Below are positions 42,945 to 52,803 of a DNA stretch of 64,000 nucleotides, piece after piece (positions within the stretch are counted from its first letter, which is position 1; every line of letters begins with the position of its first letter). The stretch lies in assembly GCA_017848855.1 (NCBI GenBank), contig JAFIHF010000013.1, positions 1 to 64,000 on the forward strand, written 5' to 3'. The position numbers and the translations under genes are program-made. The stretch comes from Rhodanobacter denitrificans (GTDB lineage Bacteria; Pseudomonadota; Gammaproteobacteria; Xanthomonadales; Rhodanobacteraceae). Below the pieces are notes generated by a model, which was given only the letters and a program-made list of their open reading frames with translations, was not told the DNA's origin and ran no database searches.

Positions 42945-44135
42945 GTCCGGTTCGGGCATCGCGGGGGCGAGCCGCTCCTGCTCGAGGCGGATCGGCCGCC
43001 GGGCCAGCGCCTCGGCCACCTGCGGCCAACCGGCGCGCACAGCCCAGCGCTGCATGGCGGCGAGCGACGCTGGATCGGGCGTCTCCGCATCGCGCACCGC
43101 CGACACGGCCGGCGACGCCGGCGACATCTGCCAGGGTCGCAGCGTGCGCCCCGCTTTGCCCACCACCTCGGCAAGCACGGCGGCGATGCGGAAGCCGCCT
43201 TCGTCGATATCGCCCCAATGGTAGACCGGCAGCTCGGGCAGCAAGCCGCACAGCACGCGTGCATAGGCCGCACGCCACGCGGGAGAAGGCATGCCGCCGG
43301 TGTAGAGCAGCAGCACCTCGGCGGAACCGTTCGTCTGCGCCGCATCGTGGAAGCTGGCGAGGTTCTCGATGCTGAGCACGCAACGCGCCGTGGTAGCCAC
43401 CGACTGCAGCGATTCGACCGGCAACCCCAGATAGGGCCGCACCAGCGGCAGGCCGGCATCGACCAGCGTCGCCGTGCCGCACCCGGCCAGCAGCAGGGGC
43501 TGCGGCTCGCGCCTCAGGCCGATGGCCGACCACACGTCCTCTTTCGCCAGGCCGCTGGCGCCCGGTTCGCCAGTGACGAGCAGCTCCAGCCACGGCGTGA
43601 GCTTTTCCAGCCGCTTGCTGTCGCCGAACAGGCGCGCACTTTCGCGGCGCAGGATGCGCTCGTGGCCCGCGTCGTCCGCACGCGCCGCCACGGCACGCGC
43701 GGCATCGGCCAGTTCGACGGCCGCTTCGGGGCCGGCGCCGCGCAGCTTGCGGCCTTGGCGCCAGATGGCCAGCGCTTCGTCCAGTACCGGGAAGCGGGCG
43801 CACCATGGCGCCAGCCGCTGCGCCGCTGCCGCCACGCGCTCGTCCAGCAGGACCGCGCCCAGATGGCTCGCCAGCGCGGGCAGGTCGGCCACCGTGAGGC
43901 GCAACAACCGTGCGCCATCGCCGCGGCGCACGTCGCGCTGCACGGCGATCGCACCAGCGCGTTCGGCCAGCGCGACTTCGGCGTGGAAGGCTTCCAGTTC
44001 GGGCAGCGACGCGAGGCTGGTCGTGTATTCGCCCACGCTCGCCATGGGCTGCGACACCCGCTCGTCCGCACCGCGCCGCCGCGCGCTCTCGGCGCGGCGC
44101 AACAGGCGTTCCAGCACGGCCCGCGCGTGGCTCAT
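42927..44135 (-). CDS. jetD: Wadjet nuclease subunit JetD (Toprim, DUF3322/DUF2220)
   Basis: This 402-residue protein has an N-terminal helical arm and a C-terminal DUF2220 Toprim-like nuclease domain. Metal-binding residues are E257 (LSIENLASF), D309 and D311 (YHWGDIDEGGF). In Wadjet systems JetD cleaves circular DNA after loop extrusion by JetABC. The start overlaps the jetC stop (ATGA). All expected acidic residues are kept, so an active nuclease is likely. Confidence 0.92.
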   Translation of the reverse strand: MSHARAVLERLLRRAESARRRGADERVSQPMASVGEYTTSLASLPELEAFHAEVALAERAGAIAVQRDVRRGDGARLLRLTVADLPALASHLGAVLLDERVAAAAQRLAPWCARFPVLDEALAIWRQGRKLRGAGPEAAVELADAARAVAARADDAGHERILRRESARLFGDSKRLEKLTPWLELLVTGEPGASGLAKEDVWSAIGLRREPQPLLLAGCGTATLVDAGLPLVRPYLGLPVESLQSVATTARCVLSIENLASFHDAAQTNGSAEVLLLYTGGMPSPAWRAAYARVLCGLLPELPVYHWGDIDEGGFRIAAVLAEVVGKAGRTLRPWQMSPASPAVSAVRDAETPDPASLAAMQRWAVRAGWPQVAEALARRPIRLEQERLAPAMPEPDSTGVG

Positions 44136-47100
44136 GTGGTCGCCTGCTCGCGTGCGATGCGCGCGACTTCCTCGGCCAGCAGTTCGGGATGCAGGTCGAA
44201 CTGGTCGCTGAGCAGCAGCTCGCGCGCGGCCGGCTGCATCTCCATGCGCATGGCCTGCAGCAGGTCGCCGTCGCGGAACAGTTCGATGTAGCTGTCCAGC
44301 ACGCCCGACAGCGTGCCTTGCGCGGTGTCCGGTGCGGCCAGCACCAGTTGCAGGCCCAGCGAACGCAGGTAGTCCACGGTGGCGCGCGCGTTCTGCGCGT
44401 CGATCTTGTCGCCGAACTCGTCGAGCAGGATCAGGCCGATGCCGCCGGGGTGCGCCTCGCTCTTGCCGTAGGCCGCGGCCAGCGCGGCGCCGGCGATCAC
44501 GTACAGCGGCGCGCGGTGCTCGCCGCCGGAGCCGGAGCGCATGCGCTCGCTGAGCGAGCCGATCACCTTGTCGTCGTGGCGGATCTGCACCTCGAAGCGG
44601 AAGAAGCGGCGGTAGTCGTCCAGCGGCGAGGCGGCGCCGCGCTGCGCCGCGTTGTCCTCGATCAGCTCGCGGAAGGCCGCCGGCACCTCGCCCGCGCTGT
44701 CGAACAGGTTGTCCTCGCCACCCACCTCCACCACGCGCTGGATGAAGCGGTACAGCTCGCGGTATTCGGGCGCCACCTCGTGGTGGAACTGGTAGCGCTC
44801 GTTGTTGGAGAAGGCCGGGCTGGCGCGCAACGTGCGGTTGAGCGTGTTGATCTGCGTCCTCAAGCGGTCGAAGTTGTCGTGCAGCGTGCTGGCCACGTTG
44901 CTGCGGAAGGTTTCCGTGGCCGTGACATAGGCACGATCGGCCTCCTCCTGGTAGTTGGCCAGTTCGCTGTCGCGCAGGTGAGTGAGTTCTTTCGCCAGCA
45001 GGGTGCGCGCGGCGCGCCAGTCCACGGTGTCGAACTCGATGGCGAGGGCGTGATCCCTGGCATATTGCGCCAGCGCGCTCCACGCCTCGGGCAGCAGGTT
45101 GCCGAGTTGCCTGTCGCTGTCCTGCGCGCGCTCCTCGCAGCGCCGGCTGCGCTCTTCCAGCGCCGGATATTTCGCGTCCAGCTCCTCGCGCAGGCGCTCG
45201 ACGCGGTTGGGGTCGACGTCGGGGTGCCGGAACGCCTCCACGGCACGTCGTGCCACCAGGTCTTCCTGCGCTTGCAGCCCTTCGAGCAGGCGCTGCGCAT
45301 TCTTCTCGTTGCTCTCGTCCACCGCCACCTTGCCGAGCAGCCCATCGCGCAGCTTGCGGCATGCGACGAGGCGATCGTGCAGCTCGCGCACCTGCTCGGC
45401 GAGGCGCAGCAGGTCGGGATCGGCCGCGGCATCGCGGCTTTCCAGCGCCGCACGATAACGCTGCTCGACCTGCCGGTGCTCCAGCACGCGGTCGCGCAGC
45501 GCCTGCGCGGCCTCGTCGGGATCGGCCAGCCGCGCGAGGCCGCGCTGGCAGGCTTCGGCGCGGCGCAGCCCGGGTTCCAGTTCGCGCACCGCGCCCTCGG
45601 CGGCGGCGATCTCCTCGCGCAGCACGCGCAGGCGCGCGCGGTTGTCGGTGGCGCCGATCTTCAGCTCGCCGGTGGCGGGCAGGCGCAAACGCTCGATGCT
45701 GCCGCCCTTGGCGAGCAGGCCGTCGCGGGTGAGGCCCTGCCGGCTGGCGATGAGTTCCGCCTCGCTGTCCACGCAGCGCAGCTCGCCCAGCTGGCGGCGC
45801 AGGAAGGCCAGCGCCTCGGCGTTGTCGCCGGCGAGCAGGGCGGCCACGCTGCCCGGCTTCGCATCGCCGCCGCCGTGGCGCGCATGACTGGAGAGCGCGA
45901 GCTTGACGCCGTAGACGCTGCGGCCTCCGGCCAGCGCGCGGTACAGCTTCACCGCGCGCTCCTCGTCGGCGGCGGGGATCAGCAGCGCTTCCACGTTGCT
46001 GCGCAGGTAGGCCTCGATCGCCGGCTGCCACGCGGCATCGTCCACCCGCACCAGGTCGCACACCGGCCGCGCGTCGATGCCCTCGTCGCGCAGGTAGCCC
46101 ATCAGGCGCACCACGTCGGCGTTCAGCTCGGCCTGGCCGGTGGCAAGGCGCTTCTGGTTCTGCCGCGCGGCGTTGAGTTTTCCCTGCGCCTCGTCGAAGC
46201 GCGCATGCAGCGCGCGTGCGTGGCCGTCCAGCGCGTCGATCAACGGGCGCGCGGCAGCCAGCGCCTGTCGCGCCTCGCCATGCATGGTTTCGGCCGTCCA
46301 CGGCAGCGCGGCTTCGTCGGGCAGTTTCGCCAGCACGTCGTACCACGCATCCCAACGGGCCTGTGCGCCGGCCAGCGCGTTCGCGTCCACGGCGGGCAGG
46401 CCGAGCTTGCCCAGCGCCTGCCATTGCTCACGCACGAAGGCGACGTCGCGCGCGAGTTCCTTCTTCAGGCGCGCCAGTTCCGCGCGGTCGCGCCCGGCCA
46501 GTTCGTCGATCTGCGCCTGCTCGCCGTAGCCTTGGCTGCCTTGCAGGCGGGCGTTGACCTGCGCATGCGCGTCCTCGGCAGCCTGCTGTTCGTGGCCGGC
46601 CTCCTCCAGCGCGCGGCGCGTGCCTGCGAGCTGGCCGGCGGCGGCCTCGCAGGCCAGCTCCGCCTGCTCCACCTGTTCGGCGAGCAGGTCGCGCGCGTAC
46701 TCGGCGCCCAGCGCGCGGTAGCAGGCCGCGCGCGTCGCCTGCTGCGCGATCCGCTCGTATTGCGCATCCACCGTCTCGGCCGCCTTGATGCGCTCCACCA
46801 CCTGCTCGATCTTCTCCTTGAGCTGGCGGAAGGTCTCCAGCAGGGCGCGGAAGCGCGCGATGTCGGTGGGCCGGTCCTCGGCGACGAGGGTACGCACGAA
46901 CAGGTCCACGTCTTCCACCCGCTGCAGGTTCAGCGCGTTCTGGAACGCCTTGCGGTAGGCGTTGATGTCGGGATGCGCGCCGGGTGCGGCACGCAGGCGG
47001 AACAGCAGGTCCTTGACGAAGCGCTCGCTGCTGGCGTGCAGCTCGGGCTTGCCGCCGGCCTCGCGGCAGCGGCGCACGACCAGTTCCTTGAACGTGGCCC

Positions 47101-47551
47101 ATTCCAGCGGCAGGCGGCCGTTCGCTTCGAGGTGGTCGGCCAGCTCCAGCGCCACGCCGGGCACGATGTACTGGCCGTAGACGCGGTGCTCGGGCTCGTC
47201 GGCGGAAGCGCCCAGCGCGATGCCGGCGCTGAGCCGCGAGCCGGTTTCCTGGTCGCGGAACACCAGGGTGATATACGTCGTCGCGGTGCGGCGCTTGCGG
47301 CCTTCCTCGCCGCTGCGGTACACGCCCAGGCAGTAGTCGCGGATGCTGCGCGCGCGGGCGCTGCCGCCGGCCTGCGCGTTGAAGCGGATGCGGTTGCGGT
47401 CGCCGCCCAGCAGCACCACCTGCAGGGCGTCGAGCAGCGCGCTCTTGCCCGCGCCGTTCGGGGCGATGATGGCGCTGGTGGCGTCGAGCTCCAGCGTCTG
47501 CGCCTCGAACAGGAAGAACTGCACCAGGTGCACGCGTTCAAGCAGTTGCAT
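44132..47551 (-). CDS. jetC: Wadjet SMC-like ATPase JetC (MksB-type)
   Basis: This 1139-residue SMC-like protein has Walker A at about 31-38 (APNGAGKSALLDAL) and two long coiled-coil stretches around a central hinge (about 430-640). The C-terminal head has the ABC signature SGSGGEHRAPLYV and Walker B ILLDEFGDKID (about 1040-1050). It powers DNA loop extrusion in the JetABC motor, which senses small circular DNA. The gene overlaps jetB by 14 bp and jetD by 4 bp. Confidence 0.94.
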   Translation of the reverse strand: MQLLERVHLVQFFLFEAQTLELDATSAIIAPNGAGKSALLDALQVVLLGGDRNRIRFNAQAGGSARARSIRDYCLGVYRSGEEGRKRRTATTYITLVFRDQETGSRLSAGIALGASADEPEHRVYGQYIVPGVALELADHLEANGRLPLEWATFKELVVRRCREAGGKPELHASSERFVKDLLFRLRAAPGAHPDINAYRKAFQNALNLQRVEDVDLFVRTLVAEDRPTDIARFRALLETFRQLKEKIEQVVERIKAAETVDAQYERIAQQATRAACYRALGAEYARDLLAEQVEQAELACEAAAGQLAGTRRALEEAGHEQQAAEDAHAQVNARLQGSQGYGEQAQIDELAGRDRAELARLKKELARDVAFVREQWQALGKLGLPAVDANALAGAQARWDAWYDVLAKLPDEAALPWTAETMHGEARQALAAARPLIDALDGHARALHARFDEAQGKLNAARQNQKRLATGQAELNADVVRLMGYLRDEGIDARPVCDLVRVDDAAWQPAIEAYLRSNVEALLIPAADEERAVKLYRALAGGRSVYGVKLALSSHARHGGGDAKPGSVAALLAGDNAEALAFLRRQLGELRCVDSEAELIASRQGLTRDGLLAKGGSIERLRLPATGELKIGATDNRARLRVLREEIAAAEGAVRELEPGLRRAEACQRGLARLADPDEAAQALRDRVLEHRQVEQRYRAALESRDAAADPDLLRLAEQVRELHDRLVACRKLRDGLLGKVAVDESNEKNAQRLLEGLQAQEDLVARRAVEAFRHPDVDPNRVERLREELDAKYPALEERSRRCEERAQDSDRQLGNLLPEAWSALAQYARDHALAIEFDTVDWRAARTLLAKELTHLRDSELANYQEEADRAYVTATETFRSNVASTLHDNFDRLRTQINTLNRTLRASPAFSNNERYQFHHEVAPEYRELYRFIQRVVEVGGEDNLFDSAGEVPAAFRELIEDNAAQRGAASPLDDYRRFFRFEVQIRHDDKVIGSLSERMRSGSGGEHRAPLYVIAGAALAAAYGKSEAHPGGIGLILLDEFGDKIDAQNARATVDYLRSLGLQLVLAAPDTAQGTLSGVLDSYIELFRDGDLLQAMRMEMQPAARELLLSDQFDLHPELLAEEVARIAREQATT

Positions 47552-48167
47552 CGTCGTCCTCCGCGGCGTCTTCGGCGTCCGCGTCGTCGCGGTTGTGCTG
47601 GTCCAGCCGCTGCAGCCATTGCTCGCCGGCGATCTCCACGATGGCCGGGCGCGCGCGCAGGTGGAAGGGCTGCGGGTCGTCGCCCTCGGATTCCACCAGC
47701 CGGCACACGCCCCAGCGCCGGAGCGTGCGCGCCAGCGCGCGCAGCGCGCCGACGTCGGGCATCGCGCGGCCGGCCAGCGCCTGGTAGGCCTCCTGCAACT
47801 CGGGCAGCTCCACCACCACCTCGCCCTGCTCCTCGATCTGCCCTTGCCGCGCCGCCTCGTCGTAGCGCTGGCGCAGCACCAGCAGCAGCAGGGTTTCCTC
47901 CAGCGTCACCGGCGCGCCCTCGCCGTGCGCGGGCATGGCGACCACGTAGCGGTAGTGCGCGTTGCGTTCCAGCCGGATGCCCAGCGGCGCCAACGCGGCC
48001 ACGTAGTCGTCGAAGTGGTCTTCCACCAGGTGGTAGGCCGCGCGCGCCGTGCGGTCGCCGGCATAGAGCACCTGCTCGGTCACCAGACGATAGGCGGCCC
48101 GCTCGAAATCGGCCACCGCGTAGATGCCGTTGGACTGCTGGCTCAACTGGTTCCAGCTGCGTTTCAT
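47538..48167 (-). CDS. jetB: Wadjet kite subunit JetB (DUF4194, MksE-type)
   Basis: This 209-residue DUF4194 protein has a central LEETLLLLVLRQRYDEAARQG helix, tandem winged-helix-like segments (ALARTLRRWGVCRLVE) and an acidic, disordered tail (DDADAEDAAEDDD). It acts as the kite subunit bridging JetA and JetC. The last 14 bp overlap jetC in another frame, coupling their translation. Confidence 0.9.
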   Translation of the reverse strand: MKRSWNQLSQQSNGIYAVADFERAAYRLVTEQVLYAGDRTARAAYHLVEDHFDDYVAALAPLGIRLERNAHYRYVVAMPAHGEGAPVTLEETLLLLVLRQRYDEAARQGQIEEQGEVVVELPELQEAYQALAGRAMPDVGALRALARTLRRWGVCRLVESEGDDPQPFHLRARPAIVEIAGEQWLQRLDQHNRDDADAEDAAEDDDATA

Positions 48168-48177
48168 GCGCGGCCCT

Positions 48178-49617
48178 TCAAGCGATGTTCTTCAGGCGGT
48201 GGATGGCGAAGCGCGGTGCGCGCAGGTAGCCGTTGTCGTCGTGTTCGCCCGCGTCCAGCAGTTCGACACGGAAGCCGCGCGCGACGCGGCCTAGCGGATC
48301 GTCGCGGCGCAGGCCGCCGATGCGATGGCTGCGTAGCGCCAGGGTGAGCAGGGTCTGGTAGGCGCGCAGGTCTTCGATGGAGGCGATGCCGAGTTGCGCG
48401 GAATCGATGCTGCCCGCGTGCGGCAGGTGGCGCGCCACGTAGCGCGCCATGTCCTCGGCGTCGACCAGCCGCGCGCGCTTCATCCGCCGCAGCAGGTTGA
48501 GCCGCGCGAGCTGTTCGGGCGTGGGGTGTTCGATGGCGTTGGCGCTGCGCGGGATCGGCTGCGGCTTGCGACGCGGCGGCCGCAGCTGCGAGTCGTCCAT
48601 CAGCGCACCCGGCGCCACTGGCAGGCGCAAGGCGTCTCCCGGCGCGTTCAGCGCCCCGCGGATCGCCCGCTTGAGCAGCACGTCGAGCTTTGCCGGCGCG
48701 CGCAGCCGGTAGTCGAGGAAGGCCAGCGCGCGACGGTTGGCCTGGCGAATGTCCTCGTCGAGGCGGCCGAGGTATTCGTCGATGCGCTCCAGTTCGCGCA
48801 GGCGGCGCAGGCTGCGCTGCAGGCGTTCCGCCGCGCGCGCGGCGTCGCCATCGGTGAGGTGTTCGCAGTACCAGCCGAGCAGGCTGTCGTGCAGCGCCGT
48901 GCTTTCCACCTGCTGCGCCATCGCGAGAATCGCGTTGCGCCGCGCCAGCGGATGGTCGGCCTTGTGCAGGTCGGCGTAGTCGCCCACGAAGAAGCTCGAC
49001 ACGTAGCGCTCGAACCACTGCCGCGCGAACTGCGCGGTGGTTTCCGCCCGGCTCAGCTCCGGCATCAGGTCGCGCACCTTGAGGCTCATCGAGCTGAGCG
49101 ATACCAGCAGGCGCCGCGCCTGGTCGGCGGCCTCGTCCAGCGCGTCGCCCGCCGCCTTGCCCTCCACCACCTGGCGCAATTGCAGCTCGATGGAGCGCAC
49201 CTTGGCCGAGACGAAGGTGGGGCCGTGCTCGGCGAACTCCACCAGCGCGGCGAGGAACTGCGCCACCACCGGCGGCATCGACACCATCTCGCGCGCGCCC
49301 ACGCGCTCCTGCCGCAGCCAGCCGGCGGCGCGGAAACGCTCATGGATGGCATTGGCGCGATCCGCCAGCGAGGCTCCCGGCGTATCGCCCTCCTCGGTTT
49401 CCCACGGGTCGTCGGACAGAAGATACCGCTCGATGGCGCCGGTGATCTCGCGGCGCTGGAAACCGATCGACGGCGGCAGCGGCGCATCCGGCCCGAAGTA
49501 CTCGTCGAACAGCCGGCACAGCAGCACCCAGTAGCGCTCGCGGTTGCCGCTGGCCAGCGGCGCGAACAGGCCGGCGGGCAACACCCTAAACAGCGGCGGC
49601 GTGCTCGCGGTGCTCAA
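48178..49617 (-). CDS. jetA: Wadjet kleisin-like subunit JetA (MksF-type)
   Basis: This 479-residue protein is first in the operon. The N-terminus (RVLPAGLFAPLASGNRERYW) with the following winged-helix region and the long helical middle (about 150-330) fit the JetA family that holds the JetC heads together. The N-terminal pattern looks, from memory, like the JetA/DUF5716 form rather than the DUF3375 form, which would make it a non-type-I Wadjet. I could not confirm the subtype. It ends 10 bp before jetB. Confidence 0.86.
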   Translation of the reverse strand: MSTASTPPLFRVLPAGLFAPLASGNRERYWVLLCRLFDEYFGPDAPLPPSIGFQRREITGAIERYLLSDDPWETEEGDTPGASLADRANAIHERFRAAGWLRQERVGAREMVSMPPVVAQFLAALVEFAEHGPTFVSAKVRSIELQLRQVVEGKAAGDALDEAADQARRLLVSLSSMSLKVRDLMPELSRAETTAQFARQWFERYVSSFFVGDYADLHKADHPLARRNAILAMAQQVESTALHDSLLGWYCEHLTDGDAARAAERLQRSLRRLRELERIDEYLGRLDEDIRQANRRALAFLDYRLRAPAKLDVLLKRAIRGALNAPGDALRLPVAPGALMDDSQLRPPRRKPQPIPRSANAIEHPTPEQLARLNLLRRMKRARLVDAEDMARYVARHLPHAGSIDSAQLGIASIEDLRAYQTLLTLALRSHRIGGLRRDDPLGRVARGFRVELLDAGEHDDNGYLRAPRFAIHRLKNIA

Positions 49618-49683
49618 GCGGGGTTCCGTCCGGTCATGTCCAGGGATCTCGATGCGACCCGGGGATTATGCCGCAAGGCCGCC

Positions 49684-52600
49684 TCAGTCCGGCTGCGCCG
49701 CCACTGTGCGCGACTTGCGCCCGAACCGCCGCTGCAGCTTGTCCATGTACAGGTAGATCACCGGCGTCAGGTACAGGGTGAGCACCTGCGACACCACCAG
49801 GCCGCCCACCACGGCGAGGCCGAGCGGGCGGCGCGAGGAGGCGCCCGCGCCGATGCCGAGCGCGATGGGAAGCGTGCCGGCGAAGGCGGCCATGGTGGTC
49901 ATCATGATCGGGCGGAAGCGCACGTGACAGGCCTCGACGATGGCCGTGGCGGGCGACATGCCTTCCACGCGCTGCCGCTCCAGCGCGAAGTCGATCAGCA
50001 TGATCGCGTTCTTCTTCACGATGCCGATCAGCATCACGATGCCGACGAAGGAGAACAGGTCCAGCGGCGCGTGGAACAGCATCAGGGTGAGCAGTGCGCC
50101 CACGCCCGCCGCGGGCAGGCCGGAGAGGATGGTGAGCGGGTGGATGAAGCTCTCGTACAGGATGCCGAGCACGAGGTAGATCACGAACAGCGCCAGCACC
50201 AGCAGCAGGCCCATGCCCTGCATGGACTGCTGGAACGCCTGCGCGGTGCCCTGCACGCTGCCGGTGATCGAGGCAGGCAGGTCGAGCCGGCGCATCGCGC
50301 CGTCGATCTCGGCCACCGCCTGGCTGAGGCTGACGCCCGGCGCCAAATTGAATGACACGGTCACCGCGGGCAGCTGGCCCTGGTGGTTCACGGTGAGCGG
50401 CCGCGCGTGCCGCTCGAAGCTCGCCACCGTGGAGAGCGGCACCAGCTTGCCCGTGTTCGAGGTGACGTAGAGCTGCGACAGGATCGCCGGATCGTTCTGC
50501 AGCGCGTAGTTCACCTGCAGGATCACCCAGTACTGCGTGGCCGCGCCGTAGATCGTCGACACCTGCCCCTCGCCGAACGCGGTGCCCAGCGCGCTCTGCA
50601 CCTGGCGCATGCTGAGGCCCAGCGGCGCGAGCTTGGCACGATCCACCTTGACCTCGATCGCCGGGCCGTTGAGGTCGAGGTCGCTGGTGACATCCTGGAA
50701 GCCCGGCAGCTTGGCGAACGCGGCGAGCACCTTGCCCGACTGCGCGTACAGCGCGTCGAGGTCGGTGGACTGCAGCGTGTACTGGTACTGCGCCTTCGAC
50801 GCGCGGCCGCCCACCTGGATCGCCGGCGGGTTCTGGATGTAGGCGCGGATGCCCGGCACCTTGGCGAACTTCGCCCGCAGCTCCTGCATGATCCGGTCGG
50901 GATCGAGCGCGCGCTCGTTCGCCGGCTTCAGCCGCATGAAGATCGAGCCGTTGTTGGTGGTGGTGCGCGAGCCGCCCGAACCCACCGAGGACATGTAGCT
51001 GGCGATGTTCGGGTCCTGCCCCACGATCGCCGCCAGCTGCTGCTGGCGTTGCGCCATGCCGGCGATGGAAATGTCGTCGGGACCTTCGGTGTTGACGAAC
51101 AGCTGGCCGGTGTCGCCGGCGGGGATGAAGTCCTTGTCGACCACCATGAACAGCACCGCGGTGGCGACGAGGCTGGCGAAGAACACACCGAGCACAGTGC
51201 GTGGATGCGCCACCGCCCACGCCAGCGAGCGGTTGTAGCCGTCGCGCACGCGGTTGAAGCCGGCGTCGAACCACAACGCCACGCGCGATTTCCGCTCGTG
51301 CTCGGCATGCTTGACGAAGCGGCTGCACAGCATCGGCGTGAGCGTGATCGAGACGAAGCCGGAGATCAGGATCGCGGTGGAGATCACCACCGCGAACTCG
51401 TGGAACAGCCGGCCCACGATGCCGCCCATGAACATCACCGGCAGGAACACCGCCACCAGCGACAGCGTCATCGAGAAGATCGTGAAGCCGATCTCGCCGG
51501 CGCCGACCAGCGCGGCCTCGTAGGGCTCCATGCCGGCCTCGACGTGGCGCACGATGTTCTCCAGCATCACGATCGCGTCGTCCACCACGAAACCCACGAC
51601 AAGCGTGAGCGCGAGCAGCGAGAGGTTGTCGAGGCTGTAGCCCAGCGCATACATCACGCCGAACGTGCCGATCACCGACACTGGCAGCGCCAGCGCGGGA
51701 ATCAGCGTGGCCGAGGCGTTGCCGAGGAACAGGTAGATCACCAGGATCACCAGCACACCGGCGAGCAGCAGGGTGTACTGCACGTCGTCGACCGAGGCGC
51801 GGATCGAATCGGAGCGGTCGTACAGCGTCTGCAGCCGGATCGACGGCGGCAGCGTGGCCTGGAACTGCGGCAGCACCGCGCGGATGCGGTCGATCGTAGC
51901 CACTGTGTTGGAGCCGGGCTGGCGGTCGATCGCCAGCACCACCGCACGCCGGCCGTTGAACCAGCTCGCCACCTGGTCGTTCTGCACGCCGTCCGCGGCG
52001 TGGCCGAGCTGCGACAGCGTCACCGGCGCGCCGTTGCGCCAGGCCACGATGATGTCGTTGTACGGCGCCGCCTGCTGCAGCTGGCCGTTCGAGCTCACCT
52101 GCAGCAGCTGGCGCGCGCCGTTGAGCGAGCCGGTGGCGAGGTTGACGTTCGCGTCCGCGATCGCCTGCTGCAGCGTGTCGATGCCGATGCCGTGCGCGGC
52201 CAGCTTCGCGGGGTCGACGCTGATGCGCACCGCGTACTTCTGCGAGCCGAAGATGCTCACCTGGGCCACGCCCTGCACCATCGACAGCTCCTGCGCCAGC
52301 CGCGTCTCGCCGTATTCGTCCACGGTGGACAGCGGCAGCGTGTCGGAGCTGAGCGCGAGGTAGAGGATCGCCTTGTCCGCCGGGTTCACCTTGCGGAAAG
52401 TGGGCGGCGTGGGCATGTTGGTGGGCAGCTGGCGCTGCGCCGCCGAGATCGCCGCCTGCACGTCCTGCGCGGCGCCGTCGATGTTGCGGCTGAGGTCGAA
52501 GGTCAGCGTGATCGAGGTCGAACCCAGCGCGCTGGTCGAGGTCATCTGGCTGATGCCGGCGATGGTGGAGAACTGGTTCTCCAGCGGCGTCGCCACCGCG

Positions 52601-52782
52601 GTCGCCATCGTCTCCGGCGAAGCGCCGGGCAGGCTCGCGCTCACCGAGATGGTGGGGAAGTCCACGTTCGGCAACTCGTTCACCGCCAGCCGCGGATACG
52701 CAGCCACGCCGAACACCACCAGCGCGATCATCAGCAGCGCGGTCATCACGGGTCGGCGGATGCAGAGGGCGGGAAGGTTCAA
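49684..52782 (-). CDS. RND efflux pump inner-membrane transporter (MdtB/MuxB type)
   Basis: This is a protein of about 1032 residues with twelve helices and two large periplasmic loops. The proton-relay Asp pair is in VVGFVVDDAIVMLENI, and the family motif is MLIGIVKKNAIMLIDFALE. The N-terminus NLPALCIRRPVMTALL is typical. A TTG start at 52782 with GGGAGG 8-9 bases upstream is preferred; GTG at 52803 has no spaced ribosome site. It exports drugs or metabolites with the adaptor encoded upstream. No outer-membrane TolC-type gene is present. Confidence 0.93.
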   Translation of the reverse strand: MNLPALCIRRPVMTALLMIALVVFGVAAYPRLAVNELPNVDFPTISVSASLPGASPETMATAVATPLENQFSTIAGISQMTSTSALGSTSITLTFDLSRNIDGAAQDVQAAISAAQRQLPTNMPTPPTFRKVNPADKAILYLALSSDTLPLSTVDEYGETRLAQELSMVQGVAQVSIFGSQKYAVRISVDPAKLAAHGIGIDTLQQAIADANVNLATGSLNGARQLLQVSSNGQLQQAAPYNDIIVAWRNGAPVTLSQLGHAADGVQNDQVASWFNGRRAVVLAIDRQPGSNTVATIDRIRAVLPQFQATLPPSIRLQTLYDRSDSIRASVDDVQYTLLLAGVLVILVIYLFLGNASATLIPALALPVSVIGTFGVMYALGYSLDNLSLLALTLVVGFVVDDAIVMLENIVRHVEAGMEPYEAALVGAGEIGFTIFSMTLSLVAVFLPVMFMGGIVGRLFHEFAVVISTAILISGFVSITLTPMLCSRFVKHAEHERKSRVALWFDAGFNRVRDGYNRSLAWAVAHPRTVLGVFFASLVATAVLFMVVDKDFIPAGDTGQLFVNTEGPDDISIAGMAQRQQQLAAIVGQDPNIASYMSSVGSGGSRTTTNNGSIFMRLKPANERALDPDRIMQELRAKFAKVPGIRAYIQNPPAIQVGGRASKAQYQYTLQSTDLDALYAQSGKVLAAFAKLPGFQDVTSDLDLNGPAIEVKVDRAKLAPLGLSMRQVQSALGTAFGEGQVSTIYGAATQYWVILQVNYALQNDPAILSQLYVTSNTGKLVPLSTVASFERHARPLTVNHQGQLPAVTVSFNLAPGVSLSQAVAEIDGAMRRLDLPASITGSVQGTAQAFQQSMQGMGLLLVLALFVIYLVLGILYESFIHPLTILSGLPAAGVGALLTLMLFHAPLDLFSFVGIVMLIGIVKKNAIMLIDFALERQRVEGMSPATAIVEACHVRFRPIMMTTMAAFAGTLPIALGIGAGASSRRPLGLAVVGGLVVSQVLTLYLTPVIYLYMDKLQRRFGRKSRTVAAQPD

Positions 52783-52803
52783 AGAGCCCGCCCTCCCTGC
52801 CAC

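Noticed and set aside
43910-48229. 1439-codon plus-strand frame opposite jetC and jetB
   Set aside because: It is antisense to genes with intact Walker and signature motifs. Its own translation is repetitive, with no conserved domain.
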